Shown one piece after another: positions 21,272 to 31,093 of a stretch of 64,000 nucleotides of DNA; positions within the stretch are counted from its first letter, which is position 1, and every line of letters starts with the position of its first letter. The notes beneath the pieces were generated by a model. The model did no database searches, was not told where the DNA came from, and worked only from the letters and a program-made list of their open reading frames with translations. The position numbers and the translations under genes are program-made. The stretch is from the NCBI RefSeq assembly GCF_950295315.1, contig NC_080172.1, positions 75,629,577 through 75,693,576 of the forward strand. Direction: 5' to 3'. Source of the DNA: Erinaceus europaeus. Taxonomy: Eukaryota > Chordata > Mammalia > Eulipotyphla > Erinaceidae.

Positions 21272-21432
21272 AATATATTTTATTTGTCATATATGACTAA
21301 GCCAGTTTCACATGAGACAGAAAGAAGGAAAGAGATACATGCAGAAACGTCACCCTGGTACATGCAATACTGGGACCCAAACCAGAAACCTCACGCATGA
21401 AAGTCTGATGCCTTACCATCTGAGCCATTTCC
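21272..21432 (-). mobile_element. SINE-D
   Basis: AGACAGAAAGAAGGAAAGAG, GTCACCCTGGTACATGC and ATCTGAGCCATTTCC make a reversed SINE-D. Confidence 0.65.
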
Positions 21433-21473
21433 AAACCACTTTGATAACTTCTTAAAAAATAAATGTTTTGGGG

Positions 21474-21712
21474 AGTCGGGCTGTAGCGCAGCGGGTTAAG
21501 CGCAGGTGGCGCAAAGCACAAGGACCGGCATAAGGCGGTGAAGCAGGTCTGCAGGTGTCTATCTTTCTCTCCTCCTCTCTGTCTTCCCCTCCTCTCTCCA
21601 TTTCTCTCTGTCCTATCCAACAACGACAACAACAATAATAACTACAACAATAAAACAACAAGGGCAACAAAAGGGAATAAATAAATAAAATAAATATTTA
21701 AAAAAAATAATA
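21474..21712 (+). mobile_element. SINE-A lacking the B box
   Basis: After GGACCGGCATAAG the sequence jumps to GCGGTGAAGCAGG, removing the B box and about 65 bases. The rest is close to consensus. Confidence 0.88.
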
Positions 21713-21723
21713 ATAAATGTTTT

Positions 21724-22050
21724 GGGGACCAGGCAGTGGCACAGCAGGTTAAGCACACATAGTGCGAAACACAGGGATATGCACAAGCCCAGTTTGAGCC
21801 CCCGGCTCCCAACCTGCAGGAGGGGTCACTTCACAAGCAGTGAAGCAGGCCTGCAGGTGTCTTTCTCTCTTCCTCATTGTCTTCCCCTCCTCTCTCTATT
21901 TCTCTCTGTCCTATCCAAAAACAGCAGCAACAACAACAATAATAGCAACAACAACAATGGATAAAAGATGGCCCCCAGGAGCAGTGGATTCATAGTGCAG
22001 GCACCAAACCCAAGCAATAATCCTGGAGACAAATAAATAAATAAAATTAA
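21724..22050 (+). mobile_element. SINE-A-long
   Basis: Head GGGGACCAGGCAGTGGCAC, B box AGTTTGAGCCCCC, tail AAGCAATAATCCTGGAGAC and AAATAAATAAAT. Confidence 0.88.
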
Positions 22051-22094
22051 GGGTTTTTAAAAATAAATAAATAAATAAATGTCTTTAATTTTTT

Positions 22095-22230
22095 TTTTTT
22101 GAGAGAGAGATACACCAAAATACAGCCCCACCATCTGTGGAGTTCAACCATTTGTGTGTTTGATGCGCTCATAGTGCCAGCACTAAGTCCTGGACTTTAC
22201 ACACAGAGTCCAAGCATGTCCTTCATCCCT
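22095..22230 (-). mobile_element. Diverged tRNA-type SINE fragment
   Basis: A T run, GAGAGAGAGATACACC and a degenerate reversed B box suggest SINE-C or -D. Weak. Confidence 0.35.
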
Positions 22231-22552
22231 TCTGTGGTCACAGCTAATAAACAAAAAACTAGGAATAAAAGTGATGTGGAATTATCTCTCATAAGGCAAT
22301 AAGTTTGTCCAAAGAGAAAAATAAAGACAGGCTCATCTAATTGAGAAATTTACCTCCAGTAACATTGAACATACTCAGTATGTTATTCATCAGTTGTTAT
22401 CAAGATGTGTAGTATGATTTCATTGCCTTTGTAATTTTTTTTGCTAATAGTAACTGAAATGACAAAGGAATTTTAAAAAAATAATATTTAGATACTTGTG
22501 ATCACAGAAAACAAATTAAAAAATTATTAGTGATTTAATAATGATTAATAAG
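22231..22552. other. Unassigned AT-rich stretch
   Basis: Nothing is recognised on either strand. Confidence 0.4.
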
Positions 22553-22775
22553 GGGCCGGGTGGTGGTGCACCTGGTTAAGTGCACATATTACAGTGAGCA
22601 AGGACACAGGTTCAAGCCCCCGGTCCCCACCTGCAGGGGAAAAGCTTCACAAGTGGTGAAGCAGTGCTACAGCTGTCTTTCTGTCTCCTCCTCCTCTCTG
22701 TCTCTCCCCCTTCCTCTCAATTTCTAGCTGTCTCTATCAAATACATAAAGATTAAAAAATTTAAAAACAAAAAAA
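22553..22775 (+). mobile_element. SINE-B
   Basis: Near-consensus: GGGGCCGGGTGGTGGTGCACC, B box GGTTCAAGCCCCCGG, tail CATAAAGATTAAAAAATT. Confidence 0.92.
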
Positions 22776-22787
22776 TAACGATTAACA

Positions 22788-22898
22788 AGATTGTAAGATA
22801 AGAGGGGTACAATTCTATACAGTTCCCACTACCAGAATTCCTTGTCTCATTCCTATATTGGAAGCTTCCCTATTCTTTACCCCCTCTGGGAATATGGA
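22788..22898 (-). mobile_element. R fragment
   Basis: TAAGATAAGAGGGGTACAAT, CAGTTCCCACTACCAGAA and CTATTCTTTACCCCCTCTGG are the R 3' end in reverse. It has been cut to about 110 bases. Confidence 0.8.
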
Positions 22899-23090
22899 CC
22901 AGGAGGTGGCACTGTCCTCGGAGTGAACAAATCACCATGCTTAAGGATTAGATTCAAGCCCCCAGCTCTACCTGCAGGGAGGAATATCCAAGATTAGTGA
23001 GGTAGTGCTGCAAATGTCTCTTTGTCTCTTTCCCTACCCCCATTTCCTTTCCATTTAAATGTCTTTATAGAATAAAAAATAACACAAATC
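22899..23090 (+). mobile_element. SINE-B, diverged
   Basis: CCAGGAGGTGGCACTGTCC head, B box GATTCAAGCCCCC and AATTTAAATGTC-like tail. Confidence 0.7.
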
Positions 23091-23377
23091 ATTAAAAAAA
23101 TAAAGGTATTTCTGCCTTACGTATATAAAAAACTAAAAATGAAAATGGATCGGTGTGCAGGCACATATTTTGGGACTCTGAAATTGTACTCAGAAAATAG
23201 CTGTCTAGAGAGAGAGAGAATTTCAAATAGTTTATGTAAATATTGCCTTAGTGACTACCTCTTCCTCCTAGATATGGGCTGGATTTAATGAGTAATTTAT
23301 CAAAGAATGGAGGATGGAATGGGAAAGTAACTTTATGGTGGAAAAGCCTGACTGACCTCATCTTTACAAAGTAACTT

Positions 23378-23626
23378 GGGAGCTGGGCAGTAGCTCAGTG
23401 GATTAAGGGCAGGTGGCACAAAGCTGAAGGACCTGCCTAAGGATCCCGGTTCGAGTCCCCAGTGAAGCGGGTCTGCAGGTGTCTTATCTTCCTCTTCCCC
23501 CTCCTTTCTCCATTTCTTTCTGTCCTATCCAACAACTATGACATCAGTAATAACTACAACAATAAAAACAACAAGGGCAACAAAAGGGAATACATAAATA
23601 AACAAAAAACTTTAATAAAAAGTAAC
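23378..23626 (+). mobile_element. SINE-A with TSD and internal deletion
   Basis: The B box GGTTCGAGTCCCC is kept, but the sequence jumps from CCCCAG to TGAAGCGGGTCTG. Flanks AAGTAACTT repeat at about 23367 and 23622. Confidence 0.88.
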
Positions 23627-23724
23627 TTTAGGCTAATATCGCCTATGTAGTCACATATTGATAGATATAATGTATATACTGATATAATGTGAAAAATAAG
23701 AATACTTCACCTCTTTGGCATTTT

Positions 23725-24125
23725 TTCCAAAAACCCTAAACTCTAGCCCTGACAAATCCAAATCAGAGAAATTCTATTACCTCAAAATTGCCAAGGCCAT
23801 TTAAAAAGGAAGCACAACAGAGGAACTGCAGCAAGGCAGAGGAAACAGGATATGAAAGCTAAATGCAGTTGTGGTATTCTAGGTTGAATCATAGGAGAGA
23901 AGAGAAAGAGTCAGGGAAATTTTACTGGAATTTGAATAAAATGTGTGGCTTTGTTAGGATTCTAATGCGTCAGTGTCTGCTGTTCAGTTTTGATAACTGT
24001 ATCATAACAATTTAACAGTATGGGAAACAAAAATTGGGCTATGGGTATATGACAATTCTGTATTAATTAAATTTGCACTTTTCTGTAAACCGAAAATAAT
24101 TCTAACAATGTAAGTTTATTTAAAA
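23725..24125 (+). mobile_element. Ancient L1 3' end
   Basis: GAAATTCTATTACCTC, CTAAATGCAGTTGTGG, TTTTGATAACTGTATCAT and GCACTTTTCTGTAAACC, followed by ATTCTAACAATG, fit the 3' end of old placental L1M-type elements. Confidence 0.65.
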
Positions 24126-24276
24126 ATGAGCAAAGAGTCCTACAGTTTCTTAATATTATTTTAGTAGATTGTGTCAACAACTATACTGTAACCCATTGAC
24201 CCATCCCAAATAAAAAAAAAAATTACCTTAGTAAGTGAACAAACTGTTTTAAGGTCACAGTTTTTAATGAAACTGT
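24126..24276. other. AT-rich DNA with A11 run
   Basis: ATCCCAAATAAAAAAAAAAA near 24200 looks like a retroposon end with a poly(A) signal, but the body upstream is too short to assign. Confidence 0.35.
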
Positions 24277-24298
24277 TTTCATTACGAGCGTAATGAAA
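24277..24298. repeat. Perfect 10-2-10 inverted repeat
   Basis: TTTCATTACG, spacer AG, CGTAATGAAA. It sits at the left edge of the GC-rich block and includes two CpG sites. Confidence 0.9.
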
Positions 24299-24319
24299 GA
24301 AATGAATTTAAAGGACATA

Positions 24320-24960
24320 ACTTTGGGCAGAGGGCGAATCACCCGGGCTCGCCAGGTGTGCAGCTGGCCCCCACCCACATGGAGGTGCAGGTGGGTGGGA
24401 CCCCAACACCAGGAGGGGAGGCGGCCCAGGGTGAGCTGCAGCTGGCCGGGGAAGTTTGCAGGCATGGTCCCAGTAGCACGGGCGGTGGGGCATCCTGTCA
24501 AAGCAGATACTTATCAACATTTATCCAGTCCTAGCCTACCTATGCCAAAGTTCAAGTTCCTGGAGCACTTGTGGGGCCCCAAATAGTCTTCCTATGCTTG
24601 CTGCCAATCTGCGTGCGTCTCAATACTGACCACCCCCACTGCACCAGCATGGTTCGGATTCACCTGCGGGCTCACACACACACCCCGAATCCTTTTGTGT
24701 GCAGCGCATGTTAAGTCCAGCTTTCACCACTGAAGGCAACTTGCAGGGGACTAGGATACATGAGGTCGCTCTGGAGCGGCCGCGGGCCTTGAGAACACGT
24801 GATTTAGGAATGAATGGATGGAGACCCTGAGGTGTTTCCTTCCCTGAGAGTGGCCTGGGCCCTCCAGTGAACGTGAACCGGTACTGTGGAGTCCGCACTC
24901 ACCATGTTCAAAGGCGGTCTGGTTGGGGATGAATGGAGGCATCCTGACCCTCTCAATATC
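24320..24960. other. GC- and CpG-rich block of unknown nature
   Basis: About 640 bp, clearly richer in G+C and CpG than its surroundings, with a NotI site (GCGGCCGC near 24777). It has overlapping open frames of 60-97 codons on both strands and no domain I recognise. On the minus strand, the peptide MPPFIPNQTAFEHG is followed by GGTGAGTGCGG, which resembles a splice donor. It could be a CpG-rich fragment of an endogenous retrovirus, an exon-bearing host segment or a processed copy. Confidence 0.5.
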
Positions 24961-24974
24961 CCTGGGGGTTTCAT

Positions 24975-25125
24975 CTCATGGTTGAGCACCTGCAAGGGTA
25001 AAGCTTCATGAGCAATGACACAATACTACAGGTGACTCTATTTCTTGCTCCCTATGTTCCCTTACCCTCCCTCTCAATTTCTTATTGTCTATTCAGATAG
25101 ATAGATAGATATTAAAAGGGGAAGA
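24975..25125 (+). mobile_element. SINE-B, 5'-truncated
   Basis: CACCTGCAAGGGTAAAGC, CCCTCTCAATTTCTTATTG and a GATA run (GATAGATAGATAGATA). Confidence 0.7.
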
Positions 25126-25133
25126 AAAAAAAA

Positions 25134-25328
25134 GATGACATGCCTGGTTGGGAGCACACATCACAGAGCTTGAGCACCCTAGTTCAAACCCTTGTCCCCA
25201 CCTGCAGGAGGAAAGCTTAACAAGTGGTGAAAAAGTGCTGCAGGTGTCTCTTTTTCTCCCTAATTCCCTTTTCTCCCCTCTTGATTTCTCCCTCTCTATT
25301 CAGTAAGCAAATAATTTTAAAAAATGTT
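25134..25328 (+). mobile_element. SINE-B
   Basis: ATGCCTGGTTGGGAGCACAC head, B box AGTTCAAACCCTTG. Confidence 0.8.
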
Positions 25329-25368
25329 TTAATACTTTAAAATTATTACATAAAAAAGGAGAAACTAG

Positions 25369-25582
25369 GGGCCAGGCAGTGGTGCACCTGGCAAAGCTCT
25401 CACATTACAGTGCTCCAGAACTCAGGTTCGAGTCCCCAGTCCCCACCTGCAGGGGGGAAGCTTCACGAGTGGTGAAGCAGGGCTGCAGGTGTCACTGTCT
25501 CTCTTCCTCTCTATCTCCCCTCCCCTCTCAATTTCTGGCTGTCTCCAATAAATAAAGATAATAAAAATTTTTTAAAAAGGGG
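25369..25582 (+). mobile_element. SINE-B
   Basis: Near-consensus: GGGGCCAGGCAGTGGTGCACC, B box GGTTCGAGTCCCC, tail CAATAAATAAAGATAATAAA. Confidence 0.92.
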
Positions 25583-25671
25583 AAAACCAGTGGATGTATG
25601 GATGGGAGCAGCTGGACATTCACAATGATTTTGTGATTCTTTTTTAACTCCTGTTTCTTCTTAGTCATTTA

Positions 25672-25875
25672 AAAAATTATTATCTTTAATTATTAGACAG
25701 AGACAGAAATTAAGAAGGGAGGAAGAGACAGAGAGGGAGTAAGACAGAGAGATATCTGCAGCCCTGCTTCACCACTCGTAAAGCTTTTCCCATACAGATG
25801 GGGTCTGGAGGCTCAAACTTGTGTCCTTGCACTGCAGCATGTGCACTTAACCAGGCCCACCACCACCCTGCCCCA
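25672..25875 (-). mobile_element. SINE-B with TSD
   Basis: Bracketed by TCTTAGTCATTT. It probably lies in DNA 3' of the DNAJC19 pseudogene. Confidence 0.88.
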
Positions 25876-25988
25876 TCTTAGTCATTTTTAACAAATTTGT
25901 AGTACTGTAGCATTTTATTATGAAAAGGTGGTATTTATATGCATAAACTCATAAGAACTTAAACGTCATCATACATGTACTTGATTTT

Positions 25989-26262
25989 TTAAAAAAATCT
26001 TTATTTACTCCCTTTTGTTGCTCTTGTTTTATTGTTGTGGTTATTATTGTTGCTGTTATTGGATAGGACAGAGAGAAATGGAGAGAGAAGGGGAAGACAG
26101 AGAGGTGTAGAGAAAGATAGACACCTGCAGACCTGCTTCACCGCCTGTAAAACGACTCCCCTGCAGGTGGGGGGGGGGGCGGCTCCAACCAGGATCCTTA
26201 GGCGGGTCCTTGCGCTTTGCACCACTTGCGCTTAACCCTCTGAGCTACCGCCCAACTCCCGT
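25989..26262 (-). mobile_element. SINE-A inserted at the 3' end of the DNAJC19 pseudogene
   Basis: GTACTTGATTTTT (left) and GTACTTGACTTTTT (right) are the duplicated target. The right copy contains the last codons of the pseudogene, so the SINE is younger. Confidence 0.9.
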
Positions 26263-26265
26263 ACT

Positions 26266-26618
26266 TGACTTTTTAGCTTGACCTTCTAGTAAATCTTTAG
26301 CTTCACTGATTTGGGCTGTTATATAAGGAGATCCTCCCTTATCTGGCCGATTTGAAAGCATAATTTGACAATGAGCATCTTTTATTTTTCCCTTTGTTAG
26401 CAGTAGGGCTCACACCTAGTATTTTAGTGTTACTTCCTGTTTTGTTATTTTGGGTTCAAACCCACCTCTATAATAACCACCACTGAAGGCGGACTTCAGT
26501 AGACTTTGAAAAACTTATTTTACTTGAGGCTTCACATGCTTCATGGCTTGCAAAACATAACAACCTGCAAATTCTGTAGCTGCAGTGGTCGGTCCACCTG
26601 CTACCACGGTGCTCAATG
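26266..26618 (-). pseudogene. DNAJC19: Processed pseudogene of DNAJC19 (TIM14, mitochondrial import J-protein)
   Basis: On the minus strand the whole length of the 116-residue protein can be followed without introns. YVLQAMKHVKPQVK is near 26.53 kb, then [31 protein letters not shown], and PDKGGSPYI followed by [12 protein letters not shown] at 26.27-26.37 kb. The start ATG is lost (ATTG near 26616). A TAA interrupts at 26515-26517 and a +1 frameshift follows TANKGK. The J-domain HPD motif is RPD, and the stop codon is changed to TCA. The functional gene has several exons; an intronless copy indicates an L1-mediated processed pseudogene. The parent protein stimulates mtHsp70 at the TIM23 channel of the inner mitochondrial membrane. 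5'UTR homology may continue to about 26.72 kb and 3'UTR homology to below 25.99 kb, beyond a SINE. Confidence 0.9.
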
Positions 26619-26729
26619 CCGCTCATCCCAACCCTGAATGGCTCCCTCTAAGCCTTGTGGAGAAATAAGGCTGCTGCCGCCCACAGGAATGGACAGGTTG
26701 TGGTGAACAGGAAGGAGCAAACTGGCTCA

Positions 26730-27070
26730 GGCGCCCAGGGTTTCCAGCCTTTAAACTCCTTTTCATATGTGGTATGAAGCAAACCAGGAGAAAGAAGACA
26801 CTAGCTTCTGGGTGGAGAAGTTTTTCCTCATTTAATGTGGATTCAGGCTGTTGTCAGAAGTTTGTTTCTCAGTTATGTACCTGACTCAAGAACCAAAAAT
26901 ATTTTGTTAATTTGTACCTTTCCTTGTGGAGTTGTAAGTGAACACAATGATAGCGCCTGTTTATATTGTGAAGTGGATCTTGTTATAGAGACCAAACTGG
27001 AGGTTTTCTCACTATTAAAGTAATGCTTTTTGAAGCATGATCTATGGAGAAATCTTCAAAGTTTTATCTA
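26730..27070. other. Unassigned sequence
   Basis: No recognised repeat or gene. ATTAAAGTAATG near 27015 resembles a poly(A) signal. A plus-strand frame (26835-27023) has no known domain. Confidence 0.35.
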
Positions 27071-27077
27071 CTGATCC

Positions 27078-27780
27078 TGTCAGAAAAGTAATTTTGGACA
27101 TTCCCCTCATAATGCATAACTTTCATACTAAGTTGCCCACTGTCCTGGAAAGTCCAGGCCATCATTTCCATGAGGTCTAAGCAGGTTGACCCCAGTTCTC
27201 CCTTTGGATCGAGACAAGGGCAGGTTCCCCTGACCTCCTGAACTAATGATTGATGACTTCTCCAGAATGGGGGCTACCTCCCAGCATATGCCCCTCCTCT
27301 CCCCTTAAAACAAAGGCCATGAATTACTGTACCTTGTGTTTGGCCAAACTTGAGAAACCACCGCAACTATTACTCAGCATCCCCCCATCCTCTTGCCCTG
27401 AGATGCCTGTAATTTACCCCTGGGGAAATATGTATTGTGAAGCTTGTGATCAAACCTTGTATGGTAACTTTCTACTTGTGATCAAATAGTTTGTAGGTCA
27501 AAGTGTGACTATGCATTGTGTTGCTTTGTGTTTGAGTTACTGATTACCTTAACCTCCTCCCTGTGCAATGGGTATAATTTGCCTGCTCTCTCTCAATAAA
27601 CAAGTTGCCCACTTTTCTGAAAACACTCCTGGAGCTGAATGAGTCTGTGATTCTCGTCTCTCTGTGCACATTGCCCCCAACACACAGAGTTACCCTGGGA
27701 CTCCCAAGGGGCCACTCTGACCCTCGCTGCCAGTAGCCAGGGGGGCAGGGGACCCAGAGCTACAGCCCACACTAAGTGAA
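27078..27780 (+). mobile_element. Probable endogenous retroviral LTR
   Basis: It starts TGTCAGAAAAGTAATTTTG and has a GGTATAATTTG box near 27571, then AATAAA at 27595-27600 and a U5-like stretch ending near CCCCCAACACA (27684). Homology beyond 27685 (GACTCCCAAGGGGCCACTC) may be more LTR or leader. I find no clear target duplication, so both ends are approximate. Confidence 0.55.
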
Positions 27781-27811
27781 TATATATACTGACAAAAATG
27801 ATGAACTTGAG

Positions 27812-27945
27812 AGTTGGGGAATAGTTTACTTAGAAGACTGTATATACCTTACCACATGCATGGCCCTGGGTTCATGCCCACTATATAGAACCTTTGACTC
27901 TATATTTGTGTGTTAAATCTCCAAAAGAAATTTTTAAAAGTTTAT
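27812..27945 (+). mobile_element. SINE-D-like fragment
   Basis: GAGTTGGGGAATAGTTTAC head and B box GGTTCATGCCC. Weakly preserved. Confidence 0.5.
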
Positions 27946-27964
27946 CACCATAAAAATATATGAA

Positions 27965-28122
27965 AGCATGAAATCCGGGTTCCAGCCTGGCTCTCACCAC
28001 ACTGGAGGAAGTGGTGGTGCTGTGATATCATTCCCTTGCTACTTCTGTTTGTCTCTTTTTTTTTTTAATTTTTTAAAAATTTATATTTATTTATTTTCCC
28101 TTTTGTTGCCCTTGTTGTTGTC
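27965..28122. mobile_element. Two SINE fragments back to back
   Basis: 27965-28060 (plus) holds GGGTTCCAGCCTGGCTCTC. 28060-28122 (minus) is only the SINE-A tail (TTTTCCCTTTTGTTGCCCTTG). Confidence 0.6.
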
Positions 28123-28139
28123 TCTTTTTTAAAAGTGGC

Positions 28140-28885
28140 TCAAACCTACAGGGATGTAGAGGTGACATAGGCTCTTGTGCTGAATATGGGCCCCAGATCA
28201 AATCGATGAGGTTTACAGTTAACAATATTTATACACTTTTCCCATATTTGGGAGCTACTCTCTTCCCTGATCCAGCTTTCTAGCCCCTTTTCCAGCCGTG
28301 ACGTCATCTCCCCAAACAATAGCCTGGGCCCTTCTGCAGATCAGATGTCAGGCACAAGCAAAAACTAATAAAGTCATGGGCCCTTTGGAATACATCTAAA
28401 GTAGACCTACTAGCTATTTCCAAAATGGAGACCCCAAATCTTCATCTGCAATATTCCAGCTTTTAGGTTCATGATTAATCAACAATTTATATGGCTTTAG
28501 ATGTTAATTCTTTTTCAGCCACCAGGTTCCAGATGCTACCATGATGCCAACCAGACTTCCCTGGACAGATGGCCCCACCAATGCATCTTAGAGCCCTGCC
28601 TCCACAGAGCCCCACCCCACTAGGGAGAGAGACAGAGACAGACTGGGAGTACGGATCAACCTGCCAACTCCCATGTTTAGTGGGGAAGCAATTACAGAAA
28701 CCAGACCTCCCACCTTCTGCACCCCATAATGATCTTGGGTCCATACTCCCAAGGAGTTAGAGAATAGGAAAGCTATCGGAGAGGGGATGGGATACAAAGC
28801 TCTGGTGGTGGGAATTGCACCCCTCTTATCCTTTGGTCTTGTCAGTGTTTCCATTTTATAAATAAATACATTAAAATGAATTTTA
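28140..28885 (+). mobile_element. R retroposon, second body type (R2)
   Basis: 28140-28480 is a body with CTACAGGGATGTAGAGGTGA, CATATTTGGGAGCTACTCTC and TTCCAAAATGGAGACCCC, shared with the minus-strand copy at 55.85-56.13 kb. From about 28515 (CAGCCACCAGGTTCCAG) it is the common R tail, ending TTATAAATAAATACA. There is no long open frame in the sense direction. Confidence 0.8.
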
Positions 28886-29109
28886 AAAAGTGGCTCAAAA
28901 GGATGAAGCCCCTGTGGTGACAAAGAATAAATACATAACATACATATATACATATTTGTGGAAGTGAAGTGGATGTCCTTTACTAGATACCATAAATAAA
29001 GTTGTATAGATTGGGCAAAATAAGTAAGTAAATGAATTGTTAATAGCATAAAATCACAGTGGATATGTTAGTGTCACCAGAGTGGCAATAAAAATTAAGA
29101 GAATTATAG

Positions 29110-29330
29110 GGGGCCGGGTGCTAGCAGACCTGTTACAATGCACAAGAACCAAGGTTCAAGCCCCTTGTCTCCACCTGTAGCCGGAAAGCTTCACAAGTGG
29201 TGAAGCACTGCTGCATGTGTTTTTCTGTTTCTCTTCATCGTTATCTTCCCCATCTTTCTTCATTTCTCTCTATCTTTACCCAATAAATGAGTAAATAAAA
29301 TATTGAGAAAATATTTTAAAAATTAAAAAA
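29110..29330 (+). mobile_element. SINE-B
   Basis: Head GGGGGCCGGGTGCTAGC with a short deletion, B box GGTTCAAGCCCCTTG, A-rich tail. Confidence 0.85.
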
Positions 29331-29333
29331 AAG

Positions 29334-29505
29334 GTTGCTGGGGCTCGGTGCTGGCACTACAAATCCACTATTCCTGGCAATCATCTCCCCCCACCCATTT
29401 TAATTTGATAGGACAGAGAGAAATTAAGAGGAGAAGGGGAGATGAGATGGAGAGAGAAAAGGGGGAGAGAGGGAGGGAGAGAGAGAGAAAGAAAGATAGC
29501 TGACG
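29334..29505 (-). mobile_element. SINE-A-long, tail half only
   Basis: TTGCTGGGGCTCGGTGCTGG and GGACAGAGAGAAATTAAG, then a GA-rich run (GGGAGGGAGAGAGAGAG). Confidence 0.75.
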
Positions 29506-29514
29506 CCATTTCTT

Positions 29515-29975
29515 TTCAAGTGTACATAGATTATTTCAGGTCTCTTGAAAATCCATGTAAATTTTAGGGTAGGTTTTCCTTTTTCTACAAAATTCATTGA
29601 GCTTTTTGGTGGGGTTTATACTGAATCTTAACAGTATTGCCTTCTGGCCCATCAAGATGGGATATCTATTTATGTATATTTGCTTTAATTTATTTCAGCA
29701 ACACTCTAGTTTTCCTTCTACAAGTCTCTTATAATCTTGGTTAAGTTAGTCTTCACTATTTTTTTTCTTATGTTACTAGTGTATCAGCACAACTTTTTTT
29801 TGTGTGTGTTTGCTGACTGTATCCTACTACTTTGCTGAACTTATTTTAATAGCTTTTTGTGGAATCTGTAGGGAGTATCTATATGTCATCATCATCTATA
29901 TAGAGACATAGTTTAACCTTTCCTTTCTAATTTGGGTGCCTTTAATGTATTTTTACTGAATAATTGTTTAGGTTA
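29515..29975 (-). mobile_element. Ancient L1 ORF2 fragment
   Basis: GTGGGGTTTATACTGAATCT, TTGCTGACTGTATCCTAC, TTTGCTGAACTTATTTTA and TAATTTGGGTGCCTTTAATG are the reverse of old L1 reverse-transcriptase sequence. No frame is open. Confidence 0.65.
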
Positions 29976-30039
29976 AACTGTTAAATTACCAATAGAAAAA
30001 ACTCAGACACAAACTCAATGAGTAGCCACAGTTCTGATG

Positions 30040-30250
30040 GTCAGAATTTGAAATATACCTCACTGAGTTAAAATAGAGATGTTACAAGAAGGTTTAGGGA
30101 AGAATTTATTTTCTTGTCTTTTCTGGTTTATAAGGCTGGGAAACTGGCTATTGCTTGGTTTATGGCTCCCTTCTATCTTCAAAGAAAGTTCTGCTTCTGT
30201 TATCACACCTTTGACTCTAGCTCTGATATATCATGTTTTACTGATAAGAC
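30040..30250 (+). repeat. Ancient mammalian repeat (same family as 1.1-2.0 kb)
   Basis: CACAGTTCTGATGGTCAGAA, ATACCTCACTGAGTTAAAAT and GGCTCCCTTCTATCTTCAAA follow the same order as in the first copy's family. Confidence 0.5.
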
Positions 30251-30257
30251 CATCTTA

Positions 30258-30730
30258 TGGGGGCAGGTGGTGGCACCCCTAGTGGAGTGCACATGCTGCA
30301 ATGTACAAGGAGGTTCAGGGCCCCAGCCCAAAGCTTCACAAGCAGTGAAACAGTAAAAAGTGTCACTTTTGGGAGTCGGGCTATAGTGCAGTGGGCTAAG
30401 CGCATGTGGCACAAAGCACAAGGACCGGCATAAGGATCCTGGTTCGAACCCTGGCTCCCCACCTGCAGGGGAGTCGCTTCACAGGAGGTGAAGCAGGTCT
30501 GCAGGTGTCTATCTTTCTCTCCTCCTCTCTGTCTTCCCCTCCCTCTCTCCATTTCTCTCTGTCCTATCCAACAACGACAACAACAATAATAACTACAACA
30601 ATAAAACAACAAGGGCAACAAAAGGGAATAAGTAAATATAAAAAAAAATTTTTTAAAGAAAAAAAGTCTCTTTCTCCCTCTCCCCTTCTCATTTTCTCTC
30701 TGTCTCTATCCAAAATAATTTTTTTAGAAG
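30258..30730 (+). mobile_element. SINE-B split by a SINE-A
   Basis: Head GGGGGCAGGTGGTGGCACC at 30258; the 3' part (CTCTTTCTCCCTCTCCCC, CTATCCAAAATAATT) resumes after 30655. Confidence 0.8.
30370..30655 (+). mobile_element. SINE-A inside a SINE-B
   Basis: Near-consensus copy, GGGAGTCGGGCTATAGTGC to AAGGGAATAAGTAAATA. Flanked by AAAAAGTGTC/AAAAAGTCTC. Confidence 0.92.
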
Positions 30731-30857
30731 AACCTCATAAATGAACAGAGACCTCCTGTTGTGACCTTGTATGTATGTGTGTATCTTCTCTCCATCCTAT
30801 CAAAATAAAGAACAAAAGTTAATAAGGAGGGTCCTGGACAATAGGTGAGGCATTGGA

Positions 30858-31092
30858 TTCTTTTTTTTTTTTTTGCCTCCAGGGTTATTACTGGGGCTCG
30901 GTGCAGGCACTACAATTCCACTGCTCCAGGCAGCCATTTTTTCTATTTTATTGGATAGGACAGAGAGGGGAGGGGAGATAGGGAGAGAAAGACAGACACC
31001 TGCAGACCTGCTTCACCACTTGTGAACCAACCTCCTGCAGGTAGGGAGCTGGGTTCGAACCAGGATCCTTGTGCTTAGTGCTACTTGCCCTT
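30858..31092 (-). mobile_element. SINE-A-long with a shortened body
   Basis: T14, GCCTCCAGGGTTATTACTGG, then a reversed B box GGTTCGAACCAGG. The head is cut at CTTAGTGCTACTTGCCC. Confidence 0.85.
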
Positions 31093-31093
31093 T

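Noticed and set aside
24620..24960. Host exon ending in GGTGAGTGCGG on the minus strand
   Set aside because: One donor-like motif and a short peptide are not enough without a homologous protein; kept only as part of the GC-rich block.
28588..29049. Minus-strand frame of 153 codons
   Set aside because: It is antisense to the R tail and flanking AT-rich DNA; part of the same peptide appears in other R copies.
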